From an uncultured Oscillospiraceae bacterium (GTDB lineage Bacteria > Bacillota > Clostridia > Oscillospirales > Ruminococcaceae), in assembly GCA_949282975.1 (NCBI GenBank), contig CASDQY010000013.1, positions 1 to 35,029 on the forward strand: a stretch of 35,029 nt of DNA, written 5' to 3'. A model generated the notes under the pieces. That model made no database searches and was not told where the DNA came from. It saw only the letters and a list, made by a program, of their open reading frames with translations. The position numbers and the translations under genes are program-made. Shown piece after piece: positions 1 through 7,675 of the stretch. Within the stretch, counting starts at the first letter, position 1. Each line of letters starts with the position of its first letter.

Positions 1-215
1 TCATTCTACCATACCCATTTTCCGGTTTCAATGGCAAAAATACGATTTGGCACGGTTTATGGAAACTGCCCGATGCCCCGCCCCGGCTTTTGTGCAGGTT
101 GGGATACAAAATGTAATGGGGTGTTTCAGACTGTCATTCCCTGGGTTTTTCCTGTTATTTTTTTATCATTCTTTCGAAACAAAGGAATTTTATGGAAAAT
201 TCGAAGAAAAATTAT

Positions 216-239
216 GGCCTGCAAAAAAATTTGCAGGCC
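216..239. promoter_or_regulatory. 24-bp palindrome, operator or terminator
   Basis: Perfect 10-bp arms GGCCTGCAAA (216-225) and TTTGCAGGCC (230-239) are separated by AAAA. The right arm contains the TTGCAG -35 hexamer of a forward promoter, which favours an operator. The hairpin followed by TTATTTT could also act as a terminator for a gene left of the window. Confidence 0.6.
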
Positions 240-259
240 TTATTTTCGTGGATTATACT
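231..259 (+). promoter_or_regulatory. Promoter for the recombinase
   Basis: TTGCAG (231-236), 17-bp spacer, TATACT (254-259). It would give a leader of about 210 nt before the recombinase ATG. The -35 hexamer lies within the palindrome at 216-239. Confidence 0.5.
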
Positions 260-476
260 CTTACCAGAGCCGTTATATATCCCATGAAATTAACTTACAT
301 TTTAGCAGGATAAGATTCTGTTGTCAACCCCGGTTCCCCTCAACGGTTGCTTTTTCAACCAAGCGGCGGAAAAAGGGTGGATGATTCCAACAGAAAACCG
401 GCAGAAAACCGAAAAAGGACAAGAAGGATTTCTTATTTGGGGTCAAACTTTGGGTCAACAGAAAGGAGACTGCACG

Positions 477-1679
477 ATGCCACGCAGAGGCGAAAATATC
501 CGCAAGCGAAAGGATGGCCGGTGGGAAGGGCGCTACATTCAGGGCTACGACCCCGGCACCAACAAAGCCAAATACATTTCTATTTATGGAAAAACCTACA
601 GCGAAGTGCGAAAAAAACTGGAAGATGCCAAATGCAAACAGCGGCAGGGCCAGCAGCAGACGCAGCATGTCCACAAGCGTTTTGGGGAGCTGGCCCAGGA
701 ATGGCTTTTACAGCAAAAGCCGTTTCTCAAGCCGGCGTCCCTGGCCAAATACCGCAATTTAATGGATATGCATATTTTCCCCCATTTGGGTCATCTGCTC
801 CTGAAAGATTTGAATCAAGCACAGTTCCAGGAATTTTTAATGCGGCAATCGCTGGAGGGCAACCGCAGCACCGGCGGCAGCCTTTCGGTAAGCACGCTGC
901 AATCTTTGCTGCACCTGCTGCAGGCGGTTTTGGAATATGGCGCTGCTCGAAACCTGCTGGTCCGGTTTCCTTTAAGCCTGCCGGTGCGAATGGTCAAACC
1001 GGCTCAGGTGCAGACGCTGACGCCCCGGGACGAAGATAAATTAGACCAATATCTTTCTTCCCATCCCTCTGATCGAAATTTGGGCATCCTGCTCAGCTTA
1101 TACTGCGGGCTTCGTTTGGGTGAGGTATGCGGTTTGCAGTGGCAGGATATGGATCTGCGCCTGGGCATTTTACAGGTACAGCGAACGGTGCAGCGGATTC
1201 CATGCGAACCGCAGGACGACGGCAAGAGGACAAAGTTGGAAGTCAGCTCACCCAAAACCCATGCGTCCCGGCGCCGGATCCCGTTGCCCGGCTTTCTTTT
1301 GGCCCTGCTTCGATCTTTTGCCGCAAAATCTTCCCCCGCCCATTATATTGTCAGCGGTAAAGATTCCCCCATGGAGCCCAGGCTGTATCAATATTATTTT
1401 CAACAGGTGCTGGAAAAAGCGGGCGTGACCAGAATAAACTACCACGCTTTGCGCCACACCTTCGCCACCAACTGCGTGGCACTGGGCTTTGACTGCAAAA
1501 CCCTCAGCGAGATTCTGGGGCACTCTAATGTAAGCATTACCCTAAACCGTTATGTCCACCCCACCCTTTCCCAGAAAAAGGGACAGATGGAATATCTGGA
1601 TGCGGTTAAGGGTCAAATTTATGGTCATGTTTCCCCTTCCGCCGCCTGCATTCCCGCCGCAGAAGCCGTTTGCCCCTGA
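477..1679 (+). CDS. Tyrosine-type site-specific recombinase/integrase
   Basis: Phage-integrase family enzyme of 400 aa that would cut and rejoin DNA at attachment sites through a tyrosine-DNA intermediate. An N-terminal AP2-like arm-binding domain (about 12-50), a SAM-like core-binding domain (about 68-170) and the catalytic domain (180-375) are in normal order. All catalytic residues are visible: Arg213 (CGLRLGE), Lys260, His323 and Arg326 (HALRH), His349 (LGHSN) and Tyr359. The ATG at 477 is chosen because AAAGGAG lies just upstream and the product then begins MPRRGENIRKRKDGRWEGRY, the usual start of this family; the frame is open upstream to a TTG at 321. It appears intact. The small genes that follow may be its cargo. 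No excisionase or flanking attachment repeat is identified. Confidence 0.93.
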   Translation: MPRRGENIRKRKDGRWEGRYIQGYDPGTNKAKYISIYGKTYSEVRKKLEDAKCKQRQGQQQTQHVHKRFGELAQEWLLQQKPFLKPASLAKYRNLMDMHIFPHLGHLLLKDLNQAQFQEFLMRQSLEGNRSTGGSLSVSTLQSLLHLLQAVLEYGAARNLLVRFPLSLPVRMVKPAQVQTLTPRDEDKLDQYLSSHPSDRNLGILLSLYCGLRLGEVCGLQWQDMDLRLGILQVQRTVQRIPCEPQDDGKRTKLEVSSPKTHASRRRIPLPGFLLALLRSFAAKSSPAHYIVSGKDSPMEPRLYQYYFQQVLEKAGVTRINYHALRHTFATNCVALGFDCKTLSEILGHSNVSITLNRYVHPTLSQKKGQMEYLDAVKGQIYGHVSPSAACIPAAEAVCP

Positions 1680-1748
1680 AATTTCTTGGAAGAGTATATT
1701 CTGCGAAATCAGAAATATTCCTTTCGGGCAAAAGGCAGGAGGAAACAA

Positions 1749-1895
1749 ATGGCCAAAGAACAATATGTGCCCCTTCGGGCCGGCGTGGCGGCTGTGCTGG
1801 ATGAAACTGCGCCGGTGGGAAATGAAGCCGCTCTGCTGGAATGGGTGGCGGAACAGATGAAAGCAAATCCTCCGCAGGGGGAGGAAAAAGCATGA
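1749..1895 (+). CDS. Small 48-aa protein preceding a PqqD-like gene
   Basis: Unrecognised 48-residue acidic protein starting MAKEQYVPLRAGV. The ATG has a perfect AGGAGG at 1737-1742 with 6-bp spacing, and the stop overlaps the start of the next gene as ATGA (1892-1895), so the two are probably translationally coupled. It has no cysteine, no signal peptide and no double-glycine leader cleavage motif. Its place directly before an RRE-domain gene makes a peptide substrate or small partner possible, but nothing in the sequence proves it. The strong ribosome binding site and coupling support a real gene. Confidence 0.65.
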   Translation: MAKEQYVPLRAGVAAVLDETAPVGNEAALLEWVAEQMKANPPQGEEKA

Positions 1896-2239
1896 GGCTC
1901 AAAGACGGGCTGATGCTCCGGCAGGTGGCCGGACAGTATGTGATTGTGCCCACCGGGGAACGGGTGCGGGAGGTCACCGGCGTCCATTACCTGACGCCCG
2001 GCGCCGCCTGGCTCTGGAGCCAGATGGAGGGGAAGGAATTCACCGAAGAAGAACTGGTGGATTTGGCAGAACAGCATTTCACCGGAGTGACCCGGGAGAA
2101 GCTGGAAGAGGATATTTCGGCATTTCTCAAGGCAATGGGAGATGCAAATATTTTGGAGGATGGGATAATGCGGGGGAGCGTATTTATCCGCTTACCAAAA
2201 AATGATGTTAAATCAAAAAACACAAGGAGTGATTCATAA
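1892..2239 (+). CDS. PqqD-like RiPP recognition element (RRE) protein
   Basis: 115-aa protein whose first 90 residues fit the PqqD winged-helix family: LKDGLMLRQVAGQYVIVPTG, then a hydrophobic strand and TPGAAWLW, followed by an acidic helix (EEELVDLAEQHF) and DISAFLKAMGDANILED. Known family members bind the leader of a ribosomal peptide and present it to a maturase. No radical SAM or other maturase lies next to it. The gene overlaps the 48-aa gene by 4 bp and the next gene by 1 bp (TAATG), a coupled cluster. The last 25 residues, after the PqqD fold, are basic and AT-rich, unlike the rest. Family call is confident; role in a RiPP pathway is inferred. Confidence 0.82.
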   Translation: MRLKDGLMLRQVAGQYVIVPTGERVREVTGVHYLTPGAAWLWSQMEGKEFTEEELVDLAEQHFTGVTREKLEEDISAFLKAMGDANILEDGIMRGSVFIRLPKNDVKSKNTRSDS

Positions 2240-2619
2240 TGCAAGGTAGCGTAACAGTTCGAAATATAGTAATACCAGAAAATTATGAAACAAGCAATGG
2301 TATTGCATTGCATTCTACCACCAGCGATGTCTCTCCAACAGGTTCTGGAGAATGGAATCGAGACGGAGTGGGTCTTACTATCCTTTGGTCGTATAATTAT
2401 ACTGATTCAGCAAATAATGACGGCTTTTCTGGAGTTCGATGGACATATTCCCCTGGCCCATTTGCTGGGTGGCAGGAGCCACAAGTTCAACAAGGAATTC
2501 TTGATAACAGCCTCAACGTAGCGCAAACAGTAGAAAATTGGCTGCAAGATAATAGTGGCACTGAAAATATTTCTGATTTTACCGGGCAACTTGGTCGTTG
2601 CATTGATTATATTTTGTAA
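2239..2619 (+). CDS. Orphan 126-aa protein coupled to the RRE gene
   Basis: Not recognised. It starts at an ATG overlapping the previous stop (TAATG) and has AAGGAG at 2223-2228. The protein has only one cysteine (near the C terminus), no membrane segment and no signal peptide. It is rich in Ser, Thr, Asn, Gly and aromatic residues (GLTILWSYNYTD, GVRWTYSPGPFAGW), suggesting a small beta-rich soluble protein. It is clearly more AT-rich than the genes on either side, which suggests separate origin. It could be the substrate of the RRE protein, a large precursor or an immunity-type partner; none of these can be chosen from sequence alone. Confidence 0.7.
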   Translation: MQGSVTVRNIVIPENYETSNGIALHSTTSDVSPTGSGEWNRDGVGLTILWSYNYTDSANNDGFSGVRWTYSPGPFAGWQEPQVQQGILDNSLNVAQTVENWLQDNSGTENISDFTGQLGRCIDYIL

Positions 2620-2651
2620 TTACAATATCGTTATTTATTCTATAATTAAAA

Positions 2652-2700
2652 AGCGTTTCCCGCACTGACGCAGGAAACGCTCTTTCTTTTTGTCTTTTTT
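2652..2700. terminator. Bidirectional terminator
   Basis: Arms AGCGTTTCC (2652-2660) and GGAAACGCT (2673-2681), followed by a T-rich run on + and by CTTTTTAATT on the opposite strand. It separates the convergent orphan gene and ABC exporter genes. Confidence 0.85.
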
Positions 2701-2715
2701 GCCCTTTGCCCGAAA

Positions 2716-4605
2716 TCAATCCAATTCCAAAGCACCGGTATAGAGTTGATAGTAGGTGCCCTTCTGGGCCAGGAGCTGTTCGTGGTCGCCCCGCTCGATG
2801 ATCCGGCCATGGTCCAGCACCATAATGGCGTCGGAGTTGCGGATGGTGGAGAGCCGGTGGGCGATGACGAACACCGTCCGCCCCTTCATCAGCTCATCCA
2901 TGCCCTTCTGCACCAGGGCTTCGGTGCGGGTGTCGATGGAGGAGGTGGCCTCATCCAGAATCAGCACCGGCGGGTCGGCAATGGCCGCCCGAGCGATGGC
3001 CAAAAGCTGGCGCTGGCCCTGGCTGAGCTGCTGGCCGTCGTCGGAGAGGATGGTCTCATAGCCCATGGGCAGCCGGGTGATGAACTGGTGGGCGTTGGCC
3101 AGCTTGGCGGCGGCGATGATGTCCTCGTCGGTGGCGTCCAAACGGCCGTAGCGGATGTTTTCCCGGATGGAGCCGGTAAACAGGTGGGTATCCTGAAGCA
3201 CCATGCCCAGGCTCCGGCGAAGATCCTTCAAGGAAATTTTGTTGATGTTGATGTTATCGTAGCGGATCTTGCCGTCGGCAATGGTATAGAACCGGTTAAT
3301 CAGGTTGGTGATGGTGGTCTTGCCTGCGCCGGTGGAGCCCACAAAGGCAATCTTCTGGCCGGGTTTGGCGTAAAGATCAATGTTGTGCAGCACCAAATGA
3401 TCCGGGTTGTAGCCGAAGCTCATGTCAAAGAACCGCACATCCCCGGTCAGCTTGGTATAGGTCACGCTGCCGTCGGCTTTGTGGGGATGCCGCCAGGCCC
3501 AAAGGCCGGTGCGCTGGGGTGTTTCGGTGAAGTTGCCGTTTTCGTCCTCCTTGGCGTTGACCAGGGTGACATAGCCCTCGTCCACTTCGGGAGTTTCGTC
3601 CATCATCCGGAAGATCCGTTCGGCGCCGGCCAGGGCCATAATCACGCTGTTGGCCTGCTGGCTGATTTGGCCGAAGGGCTGGGTAAAGCTGCGGGTGTAC
3701 TGCAAAAAGCTGGCCAGGTTGCCCAGGCTCAGGGCGGTAATGCCGCTGATGGACATGGCCCCGCCGATGATGGCCGCCAGCACATAAAGCAGATAGCCCA
3801 GGTTGTTGATCACCGGCATGATGATGTTGGAATAGTAGTTGGCCTTGGTGGCGCTGTCGCAAAGCTTGCCGTTGATCTTTTCGAAATCCTCTTCGGCGGC
3901 CTCTTCGTGGCAGAACACCTTGACCACCTTCTGGCCGGCCATCATTTCTTCCACAAAGCCATCCAAAACGCCGATGTCCTGCTGCTGCGCCACAAAGAAC
4001 CGCCCGCTTCGGCCGGCGATGTACTTGGTGAGCAGCAGCATAACCACCACCATCACCACTGCCAGCAGGGACAGCGGCAGGCTGATGGTAAGCATGGCGA
4101 TAAAGGTGGTGATCACACTGATGCTGGCCGCCAGCACCTGGGGAATGGCGATGCTGATCATCTGCCGCAGGGTGTCGGTATCGTTGGTGTAAAGGCTCAT
4201 GATTTCGCCCCGGGCATGGGTGTCAAAGTAGGAGATGGGCAGAGACTGCATATGCTCGAACATTTCGTCCCGCACCCGCTTGAGCACGCCCTGGCCGATG
4301 TTGACCATCAACCGGTTATACACATAGGAAGTGGCCACGCCCACGTAATAGATCACCAGCATCAGGATGATGGACTGGAACAGTCCGGTAAGATCCGGGG
4401 ACTGCTGGCCAATCAAGGGGGTAATCACACTGTCAATCAGGTATCCCAAAAACAGCGGGCCCGCCATGCCGCAGACCGAGCTGATAATAATGGCGATGAG
4501 CACGATGATGAATTGAACCCGGTAGGTCCCGCTGACGTACTTCATCAGCCGAAGGGCTGTTTTCATGGGGCTTTCTGCGCCTTTTTTCTTCGGTGCCTTA
4601 CGCAT
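2716..4605 (-). CDS. ABC exporter subunit with canonical ATPase site (heterodimer partner 2)
   Basis: 629-aa type IV ABC exporter half: six membrane helices (about 20-320) and a nucleotide-binding domain. Walker A GSTGAGKTT (423-431), signature LSQGQ (527-531), Walker B LILDE with catalytic Glu552 and switch His583 are all present. About 50 residues are inserted before the nucleotide-binding domain. The start ATG at 4605 lies inside the end of the upstream subunit gene (8-bp overlap) and is preceded by an AAAGGGGG ribosome binding site; a TTG further upstream (4638) is less likely because the ribosome binding site lies inside that extension. With the upstream degenerate subunit it resembles BmrCD/LmrCD-type multidrug exporters; the substrate is unknown. 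Confidence 0.93.
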   Translation of the reverse strand: MRKAPKKKGAESPMKTALRLMKYVSGTYRVQFIIVLIAIIISSVCGMAGPLFLGYLIDSVITPLIGQQSPDLTGLFQSIILMLVIYYVGVATSYVYNRLMVNIGQGVLKRVRDEMFEHMQSLPISYFDTHARGEIMSLYTNDTDTLRQMISIAIPQVLAASISVITTFIAMLTISLPLSLLAVVMVVVMLLLTKYIAGRSGRFFVAQQQDIGVLDGFVEEMMAGQKVVKVFCHEEAAEEDFEKINGKLCDSATKANYYSNIIMPVINNLGYLLYVLAAIIGGAMSISGITALSLGNLASFLQYTRSFTQPFGQISQQANSVIMALAGAERIFRMMDETPEVDEGYVTLVNAKEDENGNFTETPQRTGLWAWRHPHKADGSVTYTKLTGDVRFFDMSFGYNPDHLVLHNIDLYAKPGQKIAFVGSTGAGKTTITNLINRFYTIADGKIRYDNININKISLKDLRRSLGMVLQDTHLFTGSIRENIRYGRLDATDEDIIAAAKLANAHQFITRLPMGYETILSDDGQQLSQGQRQLLAIARAAIADPPVLILDEATSSIDTRTEALVQKGMDELMKGRTVFVIAHRLSTIRNSDAIMVLDHGRIIERGDHEQLLAQKGTYYQLYTGALELD

Positions 4606-6343
4606 GGTTTTCAGCCCCCTTTCCTCCCTGCGATTCAAAGACTTCCCGATAAATCTTATTGGTTTTCAACAGGTTTGCCGGGGTGTCGAAAGCATCCACC
4701 CGGCCGTTGTCCAACACGATGACACGGTCGGCGTTTTCCACCGAATTGATCCGCTGGGCGATGATCAATTTGGTGGTGCCGGGAATCTCCTCGGCAAAAG
4801 CCTTGCGGATCAGGGCGTCGGTGCGGGTGTCCACAGCGCTGGTGGAGTCGTCCAAAATCAGGATTTTCGGATGGGCCAGCAGGGCACGGGCAATGCAGAG
4901 CCGCTGTTTCTGGCCGCCGGAAACATTGCTGCCGCCCTGTTCAATGTGGGTGTCATAACCGTCCGGGAAGCCCTGAATAAATTCGTCGGCCTGGGCCAAT
5001 TTGCAGGCATGGACAATTTCTTCGTCGGTGGCATCGGGCTTGCCCCAGCGCAGGTTTTCCTTGATGGAACCGGCAAACAGCACATTCTTTTGCAGCACCA
5101 TGGCCACCTGCTTGCGCAGCGCTTCCAAGCCGTATTGCCGCACATCAATTCCGCCCACCAACACGCTGCCTTCGGTGACATCGTAAAGCCGGGGGATTAA
5201 CTGCACCAGGGTGGATTTGGCGCTGCCGGTGCCGCCGATGATGCCGATGGTTTCACCGGATTTGATGTGAAGATCCACTTCCGCCAAAGCCAGTTTATCC
5301 TTTTCGCCGATGTAGCTGAAGTTCACATGGTTGAAATCAATGGAACCGTTGGGCACCACTTCCACCGGATCCGCAGGATCCTTCAAAGCGCTTTCTTCGT
5401 CCAACACTTCCACAATACGTTCGGCGCTGGTGCGGGCCATGATGATCATCACGAACACCATGGAAAGCATCATCAGGCTGACCAGAATCTGGGTGGCGTA
5501 GGTCATCTGGCTGAGGAGCTGGCCGGTGGTAAAGTCCCCGGCGATGATCTGCTGGCCGCCCAGCAGGCAGATCAGGGTAATGCAGGTGTACATGGCAAAC
5601 ATCATCAAGGGGTTATTCATGCAGACCAGTTTTTCCGCAGAAACAAATAAGTTATACACCCGGTCGGAGATCCGATGGAACTTTTTGTTCTCGTGATCCT
5701 CCCGAACATAGGCCTTCACCACCCGCATAGCGGTGACGTTTTCCTGCACCACACGGTTTAAGGTATCGTAGCTGCGGAACACCTTTTCAAACCGGGGATG
5801 GGCTTTCCAGGCAATCCAGAACAGCCCTGCCCCCAGCACCGGAATGGCCACCAGGTAGATCAGGCTCAGCTCCGCATTGAGCTGCACCGAAAAAATCACG
5901 GCGAAGATCAGCATAATGGGGCCCCGGACCGCCACCCGGACGATCATCATAAACGCCATCTGCACGTTGATGATATCGGTGGTCAAACGGGTCACTAAGC
6001 TGGCGTTGGAGAATTTATCAATGTTGGTGAAAGAATACTGCTGGATGCGGGAAAACATATCCTTGCGCAGATTTTTGGCGAATCCGGCGCTTGCTTTGGC
6101 CGCAAACCGCCCGGAAAGCACACCGAAAAACAGGGACAGCAACGAGGCCGCCACCAACACCAGGCCAAGCTGCCAGATGTAGTTGAGATCCCCTCCGCTG
6201 CCGTTATCGATGCCGTTGTCGATGATGGAAGCCATCAGCAAAGGAATCAATACTTCCATCAACACTTCAAGAGACACGAACACCGGCGAAAGGATGGAGT
6301 CCTTTTTAAATTCCCGGAGACTTCTGGCTAATTTTTTGATCAA
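4598..6343 (-). CDS. ABC exporter subunit with degenerate ATPase site (heterodimer partner 1)
   Basis: 581-aa membrane-ATPase half transporter. Walker A GGTGSAKST (370-378) and signature VSGGQ (474-478) are normal, but the catalytic glutamate position is Asp499 (LILDDS) and the switch histidine is Gln530 (IIAQRI). These substitutions mark the non-hydrolysing subunit of heterodimeric exporters, so it should pair with the downstream subunit. It starts at TTG 6343, since GGAGG lies just upstream and no nearby ATG fits. It begins only 4 bases after the MarR gene, whose final codons supply that ribosome binding site, giving tight co-translation. Confidence 0.93.
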   Translation of the reverse strand: MIKKLARSLREFKKDSILSPVFVSLEVLMEVLIPLLMASIIDNGIDNGSGGDLNYIWQLGLVLVAASLLSLFFGVLSGRFAAKASAGFAKNLRKDMFSRIQQYSFTNIDKFSNASLVTRLTTDIINVQMAFMMIVRVAVRGPIMLIFAVIFSVQLNAELSLIYLVAIPVLGAGLFWIAWKAHPRFEKVFRSYDTLNRVVQENVTAMRVVKAYVREDHENKKFHRISDRVYNLFVSAEKLVCMNNPLMMFAMYTCITLICLLGGQQIIAGDFTTGQLLSQMTYATQILVSLMMLSMVFVMIIMARTSAERIVEVLDEESALKDPADPVEVVPNGSIDFNHVNFSYIGEKDKLALAEVDLHIKSGETIGIIGGTGSAKSTLVQLIPRLYDVTEGSVLVGGIDVRQYGLEALRKQVAMVLQKNVLFAGSIKENLRWGKPDATDEEIVHACKLAQADEFIQGFPDGYDTHIEQGGSNVSGGQKQRLCIARALLAHPKILILDDSTSAVDTRTDALIRKAFAEEIPGTTKLIIAQRINSVENADRVIVLDNGRVDAFDTPANLLKTNKIYREVFESQGGKGAENHA

Positions 6344-6347
6344 GATT

Positions 6348-6815
6348 TCATCCTCCTTCGTTTTCGTTTGGGGGTTGTGTGGATTTGCCGCAGTCCGCCA
6401 TCAAATTTTGCTGCATTTGAGTGACCACCCGGAAAAAGGCTTCCAGATCCTGGGAGGATATGTCCTTGGTTAAGAGCGCTTCGATTTTTTCGCTCTCGCC
6501 ATGAACCATGCTGTTCAGCTCCCTGCCCCGCTGGGTTGGAATCAAGCGCTTTAAGCGGGCGTCTTCCGGGCAGCTTTCCCGGCGGATCAAGCCGTTTTTT
6601 TCCATTCGCTTCAACAAGCCGGTGGCTGTTGACGGACGCAGATGAAAGATTCGCTCCAAATCCTTTTGATACAGTGTCGGATGCTTCAGTAGAAACAGTA
6701 AAACCTGGCCCTGTGCGCCGCTGATGCCGCAGGCAGAAGCCGAAGCCTCCATCCGCCGCCAAATCAAATGCTGCAGCCGCCCAATCTGTGCGCCGACACT
6801 GAAATCGGGCTCCAT
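6348..6815 (-). CDS. MarR-family transcriptional repressor of the ABC exporter
   Basis: 155-aa winged-helix regulator. The recognition region YQKDLERIFHLRPSTATGLL (about residues 50-70) and the beta-wing RRESCPEDARLKRLIPT are typical of MarR. It is first gene of a three-gene operon with the two exporter subunits, an arrangement usual for a ligand-released repressor of a multidrug exporter. ATG at 6815 is preceded by GAGAGGGGG; an in-frame TTG at 6836 is less likely. Two TTAG-N4-CTAA boxes lie directly after its promoter, so autoregulation is expected. Inducing ligand unknown. Confidence 0.92.
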   Translation of the reverse strand: MEPDFSVGAQIGRLQHLIWRRMEASASACGISGAQGQVLLFLLKHPTLYQKDLERIFHLRPSTATGLLKRMEKNGLIRRESCPEDARLKRLIPTQRGRELNSMVHGESEKIEALLTKDISSQDLEAFFRVVTQMQQNLMADCGKSTQPPNENEGG

Positions 6816-6843
6816 GACCGATTTCCCCCTCTCCAATTATTAT

Positions 6844-6870
6844 TTAGCATGCTAACTCTTAGCGCACTAA
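6844..6870. promoter_or_regulatory. Tandem MarR operator boxes
   Basis: Box 1 TTAGCATGCTAA (6844-6855, perfect palindrome) and box 2 TTAGCGCACTAA (6859-6870) share TTAG-N4-CTAA and lie 15 bp apart centre to centre. They sit between the -10 hexamer and the marR start codon, over the expected transcription start. Confidence 0.8.
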
Positions 6871-6872
6871 GA

Positions 6873-6901
6873 AGTATAATCAGATTTTTTGGGAAAGTCA
6901 A
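6873..6901 (-). promoter_or_regulatory. Promoter of the marR-ABC exporter operon
   Basis: On the minus strand TTGACT (6896-6901), 17-bp spacer, TATACT (6873-6878). Near-consensus sigma-A promoter, immediately followed by the two operator boxes. Confidence 0.85.
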
Positions 6902-6920
6902 CACCTTTTCAAAATCCAGC

Positions 6921-6968
6921 AAAAAAGAAAGCAGAATTTCCAATCCCAAAACGGAAATTCCACTTTCT
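6921..6968 (-). terminator. Terminator of pduL
   Basis: On the minus strand, outer arms AGAAAG/CTTTCT and inner arms GGAATTTCC/GGAAATTC form an interrupted stem followed by a T run (the AAAAAA at 6921-6926 of +). Confidence 0.75.
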
Positions 6969-6993
6969 TGATATGCCTATAAAAGAAGATGCT

Positions 6994-7560
6994 TTACACA
7001 ATCTCACCGGTGACATTGCCGCTGCATCCGGCAGCGTTGGCTTCGTCGGTATCGATGTGCATGGCCAGGGCGTAGTTCTTGCTCACCCGCACCACGGTAT
7101 CCCCGAAAATCAAGCTCCGTTCCGGAGTGGAGACCTTCACGCTGACGATCTGGCCGTTTTCCACACCATATTCTTCGGCATCGGCGGGGGTCATATGAAT
7201 GTGGCGCTTGGCGGCGATCACGCCTTCTTTCAGCTCCACTTCCCCGGCGGGGCCCACTAATTTGCATCCGCTGGTGCCGGCCAAATCGCCGCTTTCCCGA
7301 ATCAAGGCGGTAAGGCCCAGCTTCCGGGCTTCGGTCAGAGAAAGTTCCACCTGGCTGGCGCTGCGTTCCGGGCCTAAAATGCTGCACATCATTTCGCCTT
7401 TGGGGCCAACCACCTTCACCTTTTCGGTGCAGGCAAACTGGCCGGGCTGAGACAGATCTTTCTTGTTGTGCAAAACGGCATCCGGGCCAAACAAGGCAGC
7501 GAGATCTTCTTTCGTCACATGAACGTGACGGGCGCTGGTTTCAACGATAAAGGGTTTCAT
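6994..7560 (-). CDS. pduL: PduL-type phosphate acyltransferase (phosphotransacylase)
   Basis: 188-aa PTAC-family enzyme that converts acyl-CoA and phosphate to acyl-phosphate and CoA (acetyl or propionyl). The two histidine-rich zinc motifs SARHVHV (9-15) and KRHIHM are present, each at the head of one of the two repeated beta-barrel domains. The protein begins straight with the first domain, with no N-terminal encapsulation peptide, and no shell-protein gene is nearby, so a cytosolic replacement for Pta in acetate formation is likelier than a microcompartment role. A GTG at 7569 is an alternative start, nearer the AAGGAAAGG ribosome binding site; the ATG gives the usual family N terminus. 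Transcribed alone. Confidence 0.9.
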   Translation of the reverse strand: MKPFIVETSARHVHVTKEDLAALFGPDAVLHNKKDLSQPGQFACTEKVKVVGPKGEMMCSILGPERSASQVELSLTEARKLGLTALIRESGDLAGTSGCKLVGPAGEVELKEGVIAAKRHIHMTPADAEEYGVENGQIVSVKVSTPERSLIFGDTVVRVSKNYALAMHIDTDEANAAGCSGNVTGEIV

Positions 7561-7632
7561 TGGAAACACGACCTTTCCTTATTCATCTCTGCAATCTTTC
7601 AAATCCCGTCGATACAGGCGGAATCCATTGTT

Positions 7633-7661
7633 ATTATACAACCCTGTTTGTGCTTTTGCAA
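7633..7661 (-). promoter_or_regulatory. Promoter of pduL
   Basis: Minus strand TTGCAA (7656-7661), 17-bp spacer, TATAAT (7633-7638). About 70 bp upstream of the pduL start. Confidence 0.75.
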
Positions 7662-7675
7662 GGGCGGAAGGATAG

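Larger units (their letters stand above)
1..476. other. Non-coding leader region upstream of the recombinase
   Basis: No convincing gene is seen here. Open frames exist but lack a ribosome binding site and have no recognisable composition or motif. The stretch holds a 24-bp palindrome at 216-239, a promoter at 231-259, and a direct repeat (TTTGGGGTCAA at 436-446, TTTGGGTCAA at 449-458) just before the recombinase ribosome binding site. The first 200 bases are otherwise featureless and may be the 3' flank of a gene left of the window or an attachment region. Confidence 0.6.

Noticed and set aside
31..384. Overlapping open frames at the left edge
   Set aside because: No ribosome binding site, codon pattern unlike the other genes, and they run across the palindrome and promoter at 216-259.
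1749..1895. Calling the 48-aa gene a RiPP precursor
   Set aside because: No double-glycine leader site, no Cys/Ser/Thr-rich core; position alone is not enough, so it is listed as unknown.
2746..4722. Very long open frame on + opposite the ABC exporter gene
   Set aside because: It has no ribosome binding site, is rich in His/Gly/Gln/Asp low-complexity runs typical of antisense GC-rich codons, and lies fully opposite a clear ABC gene.
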